In this document: piece after piece, positions 38,390-46,819 of the stretch | Numbering within the stretch: position 1 is the first letter of the stretch | How the letters are laid out: each line of letters begins with the position of its first letter | Origin: Arthrobacter sp. StoSoilB20 | GTDB lineage: Bacteria; Actinomycetota; Actinomycetes; Actinomycetales; Micrococcaceae | Length of the DNA: 64,000 bases | NCBI RefSeq assembly: GCF_019977295.1 | Contig: NZ_AP024651.1 | Span: 4,526,001 to 4,590,000 of the forward strand | Direction: 5' to 3' | Notes under the pieces: model-generated | What the model was told of the DNA's origin: nothing | Databases searched by the model: none | The model's input: the letters and a program-made list of their open reading frames with translations, nothing else | Program-made: the position numbers and the translations under genes

Positions 38390-40333
38390 ATGGAGGACAC
38401 AGGGCAGATCGTGGAGCGACGGGCAGGTTCGCCCGGCGACGGCGAGGTGCCATCGTTAATCCCGCCGTTCTCCTTCGACACGACCGCCCCAACTACAGCA
38501 CGCCAACGCCCGACGCCGATGGTCACCCAAGTGGATACCTCCCGCAATACCGGGCTGATTCCGCCGCTTGAGCCACTGCCCGCGACGGCGAGACCGGCGC
38601 CCGAGGCGCCCATGCGCGGAGAAGTGCGGGACCCGATGCCCGGGAAAGTACCCGCGGGGACGCCGTGGACTGATGTTCCGGCATGGGAAGCAACACTTCT
38701 TGAAGGTGCTGCCGCCGCGGATGCATTGCGTTCCATGGCAGTCGATGAGTCACGGCTGTTTGGGTTTACTGAAGCCGCTGACTTCGCTGGCAGAGTGGAG
38801 GAAATCGCCCGCGTCCTGGAGTATGTCCAAGTTATCGCCGCCCATGCCGTGGAGCGGACGCGGACGGCAGCGCAGCAGTCGAGTCCGGGGGCGTTGTCGG
38901 CAGCGACGGAATGGCGGACGGGCTGGGTCGAGCCGGTGCCGGTGACGGAGCAGAGGCCTGAGGGCGCAGCGGCTTCCCAGTCCTGGACGGGAACCAGCAG
39001 CGCTCAGGCTGGCAGCGCTCACGCTGGCAGCATCGAGACCGGAGCGAAAGCAGGGTCCGAGGCAGGTGTTGCGGGATCGGCCGGTGTCTTGGATGACGGG
39101 TACCGGAACGCGGCTGAGTTCTTGCGGGCACGGTTGCGGGTCGGGATCGGCGAGGCCCGGCGCAGACTTGCCCTCGCCCCGGATGTCCTCCCCCAACCCG
39201 GCATGACCGGCCAGGACATCCCGGCCCGACGCGGGATCCTGGCCGAAGCCCTGGCCACCGGAGAACTGCCGTCCCGGTCAGCGACCATCATCAGCAGCGC
39301 CCTGGACAAAGTCCGGAACCTCACCGACGACGCCACCATCACCCGGATGGAACACGCCCTCACCAAAACCGCAGTCGAGTCCGACCCGGACTTCGTCACC
39401 AAAATGGCCAAACGCTGGACCGACCGCATCGACCAAGACGGACCCGAACCTTCCGAAGAAGTCCTCCGCCAACACCAAGGCGCGTTCCTGCGCCGCCGAC
39501 GCCGCTACGGCCTGCACCACATCGAAATCTTCGCCACCACCGAACAATACGAAACCCTCACCACCACCATGAACACCGCCACCAACCCACGGCTGACCAC
39601 CACAGTCGCCGGCACGGTCATGGCCGCTGATGCTGACAACGCGGCCAAGACGGGCACCACCAATACGGTGAACAACAGCAGCACGGTCGCCGGCGGCGGC
39701 CCTGACCTTGACCGGCGCTCCCGGGCGCAGAAACTCCTGGACGGCCTCACCGGCGCCTGCAACCTCGCCATGACGGCCGCGAAACTACCCTCCGACGGCG
39801 GACTCCGACCCCAACTCACCGTCACCATCGACTACAACGAACTCTTCGATCAACTCACCCACCAAACCAGCACCAGCACCGGCACCGGTTTAGGCGCGGG
39901 CTCCGGCACAGGCACAGGCACGTTCGCCGGACCCATCCACCCCAACACCATCCGCAAAATAGCCTGCGACGCCGACATCATCCCCGTCCTGCTCGGCAGC
40001 GAAGGACGCATCCTGGACATCGGCCGCACCACCCGGATCTTCCCACCCCACATCCGCAAAGCCATCACCGCCCGCGACGGCGGCTGCGCCTTCCCCGACT
40101 GCACCATGCCAGCACCCTGGTGCGAAGCCCACCACACCACCTACTGGTCCCACGGCGGCACCACCTCAACACACAACGGCACCCTCCTCTGCAGCCACCA
40201 CCACCACCTCATCCACAAAGAACAATGGCGGATCGACATGAAAACCGGCGTCCCCTGGTTCATCCCCCCACCCCACATCGACCCCCAACAAAAACCCCGA
40301 CGCAACCACCACCACACACCCCAACGAACCTAA
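38390..40333 (+). CDS. DUF222 / HNH endonuclease-domain protein (13E12 family)
   Basis: 647 residues. N-terminal 80 residues disordered; DUF222 helical domain from about 105 to 480 with an Ala/Gly/Ser insertion (GSAHAGSIETGAKAGSEAGV); HNH domain at the C-terminus: ITARDGGCAFPDCTMPAPWC, EAHHTTYWSHGGTTSTHNGT, LLCSHHHHLIHKE. Cys pairs and the HH of the HNH fold are intact. This family is multi-copy in Actinobacteria, of unknown role, sometimes described as 13E12 repeats. GC-rich with Thr/Gly tandem stretches. No ribosome-binding site is obvious. Confidence 0.88.
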   Translation: MEDTGQIVERRAGSPGDGEVPSLIPPFSFDTTAPTTARQRPTPMVTQVDTSRNTGLIPPLEPLPATARPAPEAPMRGEVRDPMPGKVPAGTPWTDVPAWEATLLEGAAAADALRSMAVDESRLFGFTEAADFAGRVEEIARVLEYVQVIAAHAVERTRTAAQQSSPGALSAATEWRTGWVEPVPVTEQRPEGAAASQSWTGTSSAQAGSAHAGSIETGAKAGSEAGVAGSAGVLDDGYRNAAEFLRARLRVGIGEARRRLALAPDVLPQPGMTGQDIPARRGILAEALATGELPSRSATIISSALDKVRNLTDDATITRMEHALTKTAVESDPDFVTKMAKRWTDRIDQDGPEPSEEVLRQHQGAFLRRRRRYGLHHIEIFATTEQYETLTTTMNTATNPRLTTTVAGTVMAADADNAAKTGTTNTVNNSSTVAGGGPDLDRRSRAQKLLDGLTGACNLAMTAAKLPSDGGLRPQLTVTIDYNELFDQLTHQTSTSTGTGLGAGSGTGTGTFAGPIHPNTIRKIACDADIIPVLLGSEGRILDIGRTTRIFPPHIRKAITARDGGCAFPDCTMPAPWCEAHHTTYWSHGGTTSTHNGTLLCSHHHHLIHKEQWRIDMKTGVPWFIPPPHIDPQQKPRRNHHHTPQRT

Positions 40334-40360
40334 CCACCCATAGAACAACCACCAGCAGCG

Positions 40361-40632
40361 GCACTGGCACTGGCACTGGCGCTGTTCGCGGTACTGGTAC
40401 TGCACTGGCGCTGACGCTGTTAGCGGTACTGATACTGGCACTGGCGCTGGCGCTGTTCGCGGTACTGGCACTGGCGCTGGAGCTGTTCGCGGTACTGGTA
40501 CTGGCACTAGCGCTGGCGCTGTTCGCGGTACTGATACTGGCACTGGCGCTGACGCTGTTAGCGGTACTGATACTGGCACTGGCGCTGACGCTGACGCTGA
40601 CGCTGTTAGCGGTACTGATACTGGCACTGGCG
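40361..40632. repeat. CTGRYR hexanucleotide array (about 270 bp)
   Basis: Almost every base between 40361 and 40632 belongs to hexamers such as CTGGCG, CTGACG, CTGGCA, CTGGTA, CTGATA, CTGTTA/CTGTTC. Marker GCGGTACT recurs at 40388, 40423, 40459, 40489, 40525, 40561 and 40609: steps 35, 36, 30, 36, 36, 48, nearly all multiples of six. The plus strand would give a Leu/Ala/Thr chain, the minus strand a Pro/Val/Ser chain; neither has a supported start, so I call it non-coding. It fills the 355-bp gap between HNH and pobA genes. Confidence 0.85.
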
Positions 40633-40688
40633 GGGAATCATGGTGGCCGGCATGCACCGCGGCGCGGCGCGATGACCCAACTGCCGGC

Positions 40689-41876
40689 TTAGCGCGAGGC
40701 CGGCCAGCCCGTGTAGGACTCCGCGAGGTACGCCTTGGCATGTTCGGATGTGACCACGGAGTGCAGTTCGCCGAGTTGGCGGGCCCGGTCGAAGTCGTCG
40801 GCTCCCGGCACAGTGTGCAGCATGGACGTCATCCAGTATGAGAAGTGCTGGGCCTTCCACACCCGGTCCAACGCGCGGTCGCTGTAAGAGTCAAGCAAAG
40901 CGGTGGAACCGTTGGAGTAGAAGGAATCGAGGCCCTCGAAAAGCATCTTGACGTCGTGGATGGCCAGGTTGAGTCCCTTGGCTCCCGTGGGCGGAACAGT
41001 GTGGGCTGCGTCGCCGGCCAGGAAGAGGTTGCCGTGCCGCATCGGAGTGTGGACGAAGCTGCGGAAGGGCAGGACCATCTTCTCCAGGACGGGACCTTCC
41101 TTAAGTTCGAACCCGTTGCCGTTGACGCGTTTGCGGAACTCAGTCCAGATGCGCTCGTCGTCCCAGTCAGCCACGTTTTCCTTGGGATCGCACTGGAAAT
41201 ACATGCGCTGCACGGTTTCGGTGCGCTGGCTGATCAGGGCAAAGCCGTTTTCGGAGTTGGCGTAGATCAGTTCATCGGCACTGCGGGGGGCCTCGGCGAG
41301 GATCCCGAACCACGCGAACGGGTATTCGTGGAAGTACCACTTGCGGTTGGCTTCCGGGATCTGGAAGCGGCAGTGGCTGCGGGATCCGTCGGCACCCACG
41401 AGGAAGTCTGCCTGGATCTCGAATTCCTGGCCGTCCTCGTCCGTGAACCAAACCTTCGGTTTCCCTTCAAGGTCGTGAACTGTGGTGTCCGTGACGCTGT
41501 ACCGGACGTCGCCGCCGTCGGCCTCCCGCTTTGCGGCGAGATCCATGAACACGTCAGTTTGCGGGTACAACCAGACGGATTCGCCCACGAGTTCCTTGAA
41601 ATTGATGCGATGGCTCTCACCGTTGAAGCGCAGCTCGATGCCGTCGTGGCGGTCGCCTTCGCGCAGCACCCGGTCCGAAACCCCGGAATCAACCAGCAGG
41701 TTTACGGTGCCGTGCTCAAGAATTCCGGCTCGGACCGTTTCCTGGATGTCCTTGCGGCTGCGGATTTCCACCACTACCGATTCGATGCCTTGTTGGGCCA
41801 GCAAATGGGAGAGCATGAGGCCTGCAGGGCCTGCGCCCATGATGGCCACTTGGGTTGTGATGGGTGTGCGTGCCAT
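40689..41876 (-). CDS. pobA: 4-hydroxybenzoate 3-monooxygenase
   Basis: 395 residues, normal for PobA. FAD motif AIMGAGPAGLMLSHLLAQQG, then the DG motif region LVGADGSRSHCRFQIP and the GD motif NLFLAGDAAHTVPPTGAKGL. It hydroxylates 4-hydroxybenzoate to protocatechuate with NAD(P)H and oxygen, feeding the beta-ketoadipate pathway (ring-cleavage genes are not in this window). Upstream lies a perfect IclR-type palindrome at 41971. Confidence 0.93.
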   Translation of the reverse strand: MARTPITTQVAIMGAGPAGLMLSHLLAQQGIESVVVEIRSRKDIQETVRAGILEHGTVNLLVDSGVSDRVLREGDRHDGIELRFNGESHRINFKELVGESVWLYPQTDVFMDLAAKREADGGDVRYSVTDTTVHDLEGKPKVWFTDEDGQEFEIQADFLVGADGSRSHCRFQIPEANRKWYFHEYPFAWFGILAEAPRSADELIYANSENGFALISQRTETVQRMYFQCDPKENVADWDDERIWTEFRKRVNGNGFELKEGPVLEKMVLPFRSFVHTPMRHGNLFLAGDAAHTVPPTGAKGLNLAIHDVKMLFEGLDSFYSNGSTALLDSYSDRALDRVWKAQHFSYWMTSMLHTVPGADDFDRARQLGELHSVVTSEHAKAYLAESYTGWPASR

Positions 41877-41970
41877 GGTTGTTCCTCGCTTCGTTGCGTA
41901 TCCCGGCTTGCTCGGAAGCGGGATGAGTCTGGGATCAGTGTGGCCCGCATCGGGTGACTGGCGTTACATT

Positions 41971-41989
41971 GATTCCGTTGAACGGAATC
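41971..41989 (-). promoter_or_regulatory. IclR-type operator upstream of pobA
   Basis: Perfect inverted repeat GATTCCGTT-G-AACGGAATC, 95-113 bp before the pobA start and just after the regulator stop. A related site TTCCATTCAATGGTA lies at 42785-42799. Confidence 0.7.
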
Positions 41990-41993
41990 GGGA

Positions 41994-42734
41994 TCACTCG
42001 CCGAGTCGCCGTCCGATTCCGCGGGCTGCCGTTTGGAGCGCGGGGACCAGCGCCTGGAGCCGCATCTCTGCCAGCGGGACAACAACACCAAGGGCCGCTA
42101 CCGTGCGACGCTTCCCGTCCATGACCGGAACGGCAATGCCCCACGTATCGGGATCTACCACGCCCGCGAGTTGCGCATACCCCTGTTGGGCCGCTTCGGC
42201 CACGAAGTGACGCACGACGTCGGCCGTCACCTTTCCGGAAGGGTCCTGGAACTGCTCGAGGTACTCCGCCTGAAGCTCGCGGGTCTGGTGCGACATCAGG
42301 GCGAGCCCTGCCGAGGAGATATGGACAGGCATCCTTCCCGCAATTTTCGCCCGGTTGGCAACCGATCCTCGCCGTGAGAGCCGTTCCACGAAGAGCGCTT
42401 CCCAGCCGTCGAGCACTGCCAGGTTTACGTTCTGGTTCAGAACCTGCTGGATATCCTCCATGAAGGGCATTGCGGCTTGGCGCAGGGCCAAGGTGGGCGA
42501 ATTCCTGTTGACCAGTTCCCATAAACGGAGGCCAAGGCGCACCGTCCCGCCAGCACCAAGGTCCAACAGCCTGTGCTCGGAGAGTTGGCGGACCAGCCGA
42601 TGAGCCGAGGACAGTGGGAGCCCGGACCGTTCGGCCAGCTCGGTTAATTGCAGCGAGGTCACTCCCTCCGGGAAAGCCTCGATCACCCGCACTACGCGGT
42701 CAACCACGGAATCTCCCGATGCTGAGTTGGCCAC
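41994..42734 (-). CDS. IclR family regulator of the 4-hydroxybenzoate locus
   Basis: 246 residues from the GTG at 42734, six bases after AAAGGAG; an extension to 42812 is open but lacks support. N-terminal winged helix (SLQLTELAERSGLPLSSAHR, LVRQLSEHRLLDLG), then the IclR ligand domain (RIAGRMPVHISSAGLALMS-type core, EAAQQGYAQLAGVVDP, DTWGIAVPVMDGKRRTVAAL). Position between pobA and a benzoate-type transporter suggests a PobR/PcaR-like role, with 4-hydroxybenzoate or protocatechuate as ligand (inference). Confidence 0.88.
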   Translation of the reverse strand: MANSASGDSVVDRVVRVIEAFPEGVTSLQLTELAERSGLPLSSAHRLVRQLSEHRLLDLGAGGTVRLGLRLWELVNRNSPTLALRQAAMPFMEDIQQVLNQNVNLAVLDGWEALFVERLSRRGSVANRAKIAGRMPVHISSAGLALMSHQTRELQAEYLEQFQDPSGKVTADVVRHFVAEAAQQGYAQLAGVVDPDTWGIAVPVMDGKRRTVAALGVVVPLAEMRLQALVPALQTAARGIGRRLGE

Positions 42735-42784
42735 GACGCGCTCCTTTGCTTCCCGACCGGTGCTACAGCGCACCGGTGGACACC

Positions 42785-42799
42785 TTCCATTCAATGGTA
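42785..42799. promoter_or_regulatory. IclR-type operator in the regulator/transporter gap
   Basis: TTCCATT-C-AATGGTA, the same layout as the pobA palindrome core (TTCCGTT-G-AACGGAA), lying 51 bp before the regulator start and 110 bp before the transporter start. Confidence 0.6.
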
Positions 42800-42908
42800 G
42801 AACGTGTGCCACGCAACATCGCGCGGTGATACAACTCTCATGACCGACCGAACGTTCTTTGGCCAGGAATCAACAAGCCAGAGTGAACAAAGAAGTACTG
42901 AGGACGCT

Positions 42909-44177
42909 ATGCCAACGATGCCATCTGCCCGCCGTTCCCAATGGCCTGTTTGGCTTTGCTGGCTTGCCATGGTGCTGGACGGCTTCGACCTCGTGGTCCT
43001 CGGAACCGTGATCCCCACACTCATCAAGACAGGCGAGCTGGGTTTCGACGCGGTTGGAGCAACCTTCGCCGCCACCATCTCCTTGGTCGGCGTGGGTCTT
43101 GGAGCACTCTTTATCGCCCCGCTGTCGGATAAGCTCGGGCGCCGCAAGCTCCTGATCGCCTGTGTGGCCGGCTTCTCGGTGTTCACCATCGGCGTCGCCT
43201 TCGCGCCGAATGTTGCCGTGTTCTCCCTGCTCCGGTTGCTCGCCGGCCTGGGATTGGGCGCATGCCTTCCGGCGGCCTTGGCCTACATGAACGACTACGC
43301 CCCGGCGGGCTCGGCAGGAAAATCAACAACCCGCACGATGACCGGCTACCACGTCGGTGCTGTAGCAACTGCCCTGCTGGCCATCTTTATTGTTCCCAAT
43401 TGGCGGCTCATGTTCATCATCGGCGGCGTGGCTGGGCTTGTACTTTTGCCCTTCCTATGGGCCAAGCTGCCGGAATCGCTCCCGGAAGCAGCTCCCGCCA
43501 AGGCGGACGCGGACCCGGAGGCAGCAGCCGCCGTCGAACATTCAGCAGGCCCCAAGCCAAAGACCGGCTTCCGCGACCTCTTGCAGAAGCCCTATCCAAT
43601 GGTGGCGGTCGGCATTGGCATCGCATCGTTCATGGGGCTTTTGCTGGTCTACGGGCTCAATACCTGGCTGCCGCAACTGATGGCGGCTGCCGGGTATCCC
43701 GTGAGCACCGGCCTGACGCTGTTGCTGGTCCTGAATGTGGGCGCAGTCGCCGGACTGTTCATCGCCGGATTCCTGGCCGATAAGCATGGGACCAAGAAGA
43801 TCGTGCTCGTGTGGTTCGGATTGTCGGCGGTCCTGCTGGCCATCCTCAGCGTGAAGATCCAGAACGAATTCCTGCTCAACACCGCCGTCTTCGTAACGGG
43901 GGTCTTCGTCTTCAGCTCCCAGGTGCTGGTGTATGCCTGGGTCAGCCAACTGTTCCCTGCAAGGCTTCGGGGGACTGCCTTGGGCTTCGCTGCAGGAGTT
44001 GGCAGGTTGGGAGCAATCGTTGGTCCTGCAGTGACCGGGACGTTGGTGGCCGCGAACATCGCCTACCCTGCAGGTTTCTATGTGTTTGCTGCCGCCGGCC
44101 TGCTCGCGGTGGCAGCACTCTTCCTGGTGCCGCATGAAATCAAGGCCGCCGACAACTCCGTACCGGCCCGCCACTAG
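42909..44177 (+). CDS. MFS transporter, aromatic acid:H+ symporter family (PcaK-like)
   Basis: 422 residues from the ATG at 42909, after GAGGA with a five-base gap; an ATG at 42840 is possible but has no ribosome-binding site. AAHS hallmark WLAMVLDGFDLVVLGTVIPT in helix 1, and loop 2-3 IAPLSDKLGRRKLLIACVAG. Long central loop (AKADADPEAAAAVEHSAGPK). Together with pobA and the IclR regulator this is very likely the 4-hydroxybenzoate (or protocatechuate) importer. Confidence 0.88.
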   Translation: MPTMPSARRSQWPVWLCWLAMVLDGFDLVVLGTVIPTLIKTGELGFDAVGATFAATISLVGVGLGALFIAPLSDKLGRRKLLIACVAGFSVFTIGVAFAPNVAVFSLLRLLAGLGLGACLPAALAYMNDYAPAGSAGKSTTRTMTGYHVGAVATALLAIFIVPNWRLMFIIGGVAGLVLLPFLWAKLPESLPEAAPAKADADPEAAAAVEHSAGPKPKTGFRDLLQKPYPMVAVGIGIASFMGLLLVYGLNTWLPQLMAAAGYPVSTGLTLLLVLNVGAVAGLFIAGFLADKHGTKKIVLVWFGLSAVLLAILSVKIQNEFLLNTAVFVTGVFVFSSQVLVYAWVSQLFPARLRGTALGFAAGVGRLGAIVGPAVTGTLVAANIAYPAGFYVFAAAGLLAVAALFLVPHEIKAADNSVPARH

Positions 44178-44195
44178 CCCTTCTCATCCCGGGGA

Positions 44196-44633
44196 TTACC
44201 CCCGGCTCAAGTTCCCAGGACCTTTGCACAAAGACTCCTGCACCTTCACGAGCAATTTCGGACCTGCCGCGAAGCAGTGGTCTGTGGAGTTCTGAAGGGC
44301 CGGGAGTGCCAGAACCGCTGAATCAAAGTGATCGTCACGGATCATCGACTCAATGGCACGGCACTGGTTTTCTGTCTCCACAGCCCCCACCATGGCGGAG
44401 GAAATCTTAAGGCTCAGCACCGCGTCCATGCTGGCATCGGCATCATGCAGGCACAGTCCGTTGGAAATTCTGAGGATCCTGCCGGGCAGCATACCCAGGT
44501 ATGTGGACAGGAAACTGACGGCCGGCGCGGAGTCGCCCAATTCCTCAGCCAAAGCTTGCAATTTGCAGGTCTCCAGGAGAGATTCCGACGACGTCCGGCC
44601 CTGTTCACCGTGTCTCCCCGTCAGGTCACTCAC
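44196..44633 (-). CDS. Hpt-like protein without the phospho-accepting histidine
   Basis: 145 residues from a GTG at 44633 inside the sipW stop region (GTGAGTGA overlap); upstream starts are possible. Residues about 28-110 have the four-helix Hpt look: LQALAEELGDSAPAVSFLST, LPGRILRISNGLCLHDADAS, AVLSLKISSAMVGAVETENQ. In true Hpt proteins the last segment reads H-x-L-K-G-S; here the His position is Leu (LSLKISS), so it cannot accept a phosphate there. Coupled to the SipW-type peptidase. Role unknown; a binding module for response regulators is conceivable. Confidence 0.6.
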   Translation of the reverse strand: MSDLTGRHGEQGRTSSESLLETCKLQALAEELGDSAPAVSFLSTYLGMLPGRILRISNGLCLHDADASMDAVLSLKISSAMVGAVETENQCRAIESMIRDDHFDSAVLALPALQNSTDHCFAAGPKLLVKVQESLCKGPGNLSRG

Positions 44634-45414
44634 TACTTGCTGCCTTGGGCTCTGCAGCACCTTCCGGTGCTGTCTTGGTGGGGTTTTTGGTCCAGATGGA
44701 GGCGAGCATTCCGATGACCAGGATGCTGGGTGCGCCGTACATCAGGATGTTCATGACGATGGGTTGGCGCAGGGTGCGGATGGCGTTGCCGACTCCGGGG
44801 ATGGTGGCGACGTGTTTGTCCACGGTGGTTCCTTGGAGGGTGGCGATCCAGGGGTCGATGCCGTTGTTGGCGTCGCCTTTGGTTTGGACTGCTGTGCCGC
44901 CGTCGGCTGTGGGGGTGATTTCGGTGATGCGGTGGGTTTCCACGCGTTGGTCTTCGACCGGGATGTGGTAGGTGATGACGTCGCCTGTTTTGATGTCCGT
45001 GATGGGGGTTGGGACGGTGACGACGATGTCGCCGGGGTTGATCATGGGTGCCATGGAGCCGGTGAGCATGGTGGAGGTTTGGTAGCCCAGGACGCGGGGG
45101 CCGATGGCGAGGAACAGGAACACGAGGGCGGCGAGGACCAGCATGCCGGCGCCGATTCCCCGGGCTGTTTTACCGGCGACGCGACGGAACGTGCCGGCAG
45201 TGCTGGTGTTCGGTGTGGCCGCCGCGGACTGCTGCACAGCGGCCGGCGTTAGTGTCGGTGCGTCTGCTGCGGCCTGCTTCACAGGGGCAGCCTCAGGGGC
45301 GCAAGGGACGACGGCGACGGCGGCGGGCTGGTTCTCGACCCCGGCCAGGGTGCTCTTCACGGCGGAACGCCGGCCATGGAGGGCTGGTCCGTTGATGCTG
45401 GTGAGGGTGCTCAT
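44626..45414 (-). CDS. sipW: Signal peptidase I, SipW/ER type
   Basis: 262 residues. A long Ala/Pro-rich cytoplasmic N-terminus (1-85), a membrane helix (88-107), then catalytic Ser120 in LTGSMAPMINPGDIV and His161 in RVETHRITEI, the Ser-His pair (41 apart) of the SipW branch, rather than Ser-Lys. A second helix near the C-terminus (about 218-240). It should process the TasA-like protein encoded at 45985-46590, whose signal peptide is SipW-type. Shares an upstream motif with that gene. Confidence 0.88.
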   Translation of the reverse strand: MSTLTSINGPALHGRRSAVKSTLAGVENQPAAVAVVPCAPEAAPVKQAAADAPTLTPAAVQQSAAATPNTSTAGTFRRVAGKTARGIGAGMLVLAALVFLFLAIGPRVLGYQTSTMLTGSMAPMINPGDIVVTVPTPITDIKTGDVITYHIPVEDQRVETHRITEITPTADGGTAVQTKGDANNGIDPWIATLQGTTVDKHVATIPGVGNAIRTLRQPIVMNILMYGAPSILVIGMLASIWTKNPTKTAPEGAAEPKAASSE

Positions 45415-45984
45415 GTCCTGGCGTTCCTTTCGGGGATTGTTCGACTTCTCTCGAGGAGTCTGTAGATGAGTCTGTCTGGCCCCGCTCAGGCTTTCCTGCG
45501 GAAAATACTCAAGTCTGGCTCAGGAATACAAGGGACCAACGAAAAATACCGGCGGACCTGATCGGGCAGGGGGGCGCCCGACCAGGCCCGGCGGGGCTTG
45601 GTGGTGTTTCTCTGGCGGCGGTCACCGAGGCTTTAGGGCGCCGGGGGTGCGGACGCTGGCGGCTCCGACCCTGCAGGCTCGGACACTTGAGGCCTCAGAC
45701 TCTGCGGGCTCTGACGCTGGCGGCGCTGGGGCTCTGACGCTGGGAGCGCGGACACTTGGGGCCTCCGACGCTGCGGATCTGACAGCTGGGGACTCCCACG
45801 ACGTAGGCTCCGACGCTGCAGGCTCGGACACTTGAGGCCTCAGACGCTGCGGGCTATGGCACCGCAGGCCATGCCCGAACTCTGGAAAAGTCCACCCCCG
45901 CGGCCGGGGCTGATCGGGCTGGGGTAGTGAATCCGATCAGACCCGGCGGGGGTTGCTGGGTGTTCTTGGTGTTACTGGTGGGTG
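45415..45984. repeat. 570-bp gene-free stretch with degenerate repeats
   Basis: Between sipW and the TasA-like gene. From about 45630 to 45858 it consists of imperfect units around GACGCTGCRGGCTC; a 50-bp block at 45660-45710 returns almost unchanged at 45805-45855. The part nearest sipW holds the shared motif at 45491-45516. Short frames on both strands are repeat translations (Pro/Ser/Glu/Ala) and I do not call them genes. Confidence 0.7.
45491..45516 (-). promoter_or_regulatory. Motif shared by sipW and tasA-like promoters, copy 1
   Basis: Read toward sipW: AGACTTGAGTATTTTCC followed by GCAGGAAAG, 77-102 bp before the start. The companion at 46718-46742 reads AGTCTTGAGTTTTTCC followed by TGAGGAAGT. 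Confidence 0.6.
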
Positions 45985-46590
45985 TTATTTGGTGGTTTCG
46001 GTGCGTTGGGTGCCGGTGAAGGAGAAGGCGAGGGTGGAGGTGGCGCCTTGGAAGGTGTTGTCCGCGGTGGCGGGCAGGGTGGTGGTGACTTTGAGGTTGT
46101 CGGTTTTGGTGGAGGTCAGGGAGGTCAGGTTGTTCAGGACCTTGTTCGCTGTGATGACCGGGCCGTTGGCCAGGACGGTGGTTTTGGTTCCGGCGCAGGT
46201 GTAGGGCGCTGCGGTACCGGTCCAGGCCACGGAGCAGTTCTCGATGCTCAGTTGCAGGCCGTTGGTGGGGTCGGTGGTCAGCAGGGAGGCGGTGGCGCCG
46301 GCGGAGGTGGTGAGGGTGACGTTGTTCAGGTCGGAGTTGCCGGTGTTGGCCAGGGTGACGAGTTTTTCGGCTTTGTCTCCGGGGAGCATGCCGGTGACCG
46401 GGACGTTGAGGGTGTTCGCGGCTCCGGTGCCCAGGGCGATGGTGACGGTGCCGGCGGTGACGGCCTGGGAGGCGGAGGTCGAGGAGGTGAAGGCACCGTA
46501 GGTGCCCATCCCGGCGACAGCGGCTGCGGTGCCGACCAGTGCGACGGAAGCGAGGATCTTGCCGGAGGTGGTCTTGAGGCTGATGGCCAT
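45985..46590 (-). CDS. SipW-dependent secreted protein, TasA/CalY-like
   Basis: 201 residues. SipW-type signal peptide: ISLKTTSGKILASVALVGTA, hydrophobic core, then GTYGAFTSSTSASQ, which is the usual start of mature TasA-like proteins. The mature part is Thr/Ala/Asn-rich beta sequence with one disulphide-capable cysteine pair (ENCSVAW, PYTCAGTK). In Bacillus TasA forms biofilm fibres; here function is inferred. Substrate for the peptidase encoded downstream. Confidence 0.85.
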   Translation of the reverse strand: MAISLKTTSGKILASVALVGTAAAVAGMGTYGAFTSSTSASQAVTAGTVTIALGTGAANTLNVPVTGMLPGDKAEKLVTLANTGNSDLNNVTLTTSAGATASLLTTDPTNGLQLSIENCSVAWTGTAAPYTCAGTKTTVLANGPVITANKVLNNLTSLTSTKTDNLKVTTTLPATADNTFQGATSTLAFSFTGTQRTETTK

Positions 46591-46717
46591 GGGAATCAGT
46601 GTCCTTTCGGTGGGCCACCGTGGGACCGGCCGGCCTGTTCTTTGGTGTCTGCCTGACTGGCTGACAAGAACTACTGTGCCGGGGCAGGATCAAGAACAAA
46701 TCCTGCAAACCCGCAAC

Positions 46718-46742
46718 ACTTCCTCAGGAAAAACTCAAGACT
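46718..46742 (-). promoter_or_regulatory. Motif shared by sipW and tasA-like promoters, copy 2
   Basis: Read toward the TasA-like gene, 128-152 bp upstream of its start: AGTCTTGAGTTTTTCC then TGAGGAAGT. About 20 of 25 positions agree with copy 1, in the same orientation to the gene. Confidence 0.6.
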
Positions 46743-46819
46743 CCCCAAACCCCACCAACCCCGTGTGAAACACTGCTTGATGCATGTGAATGGCCGTAGA
46801 AGCCGTGGAAAGGGACAAA

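Noticed and set aside
38390..40333. DUF222-HNH gene as a mobile intron-encoded endonuclease
   Set aside because: No intron, intein or flanking target repeats are visible; the family is common as free-standing chromosomal genes.
40120..40741. Long frames in both strands through the hexanucleotide array
   Set aside because: They arise from the repeat itself; no start with ribosome-binding site, and the composition is pure repeat translation.
45854..46708. 284-residue minus-strand frame over the TasA-like gene
   Set aside because: Arg/His/Pro-rich shadow in another frame; the 201-residue TasA-like reading has a proper signal peptide.
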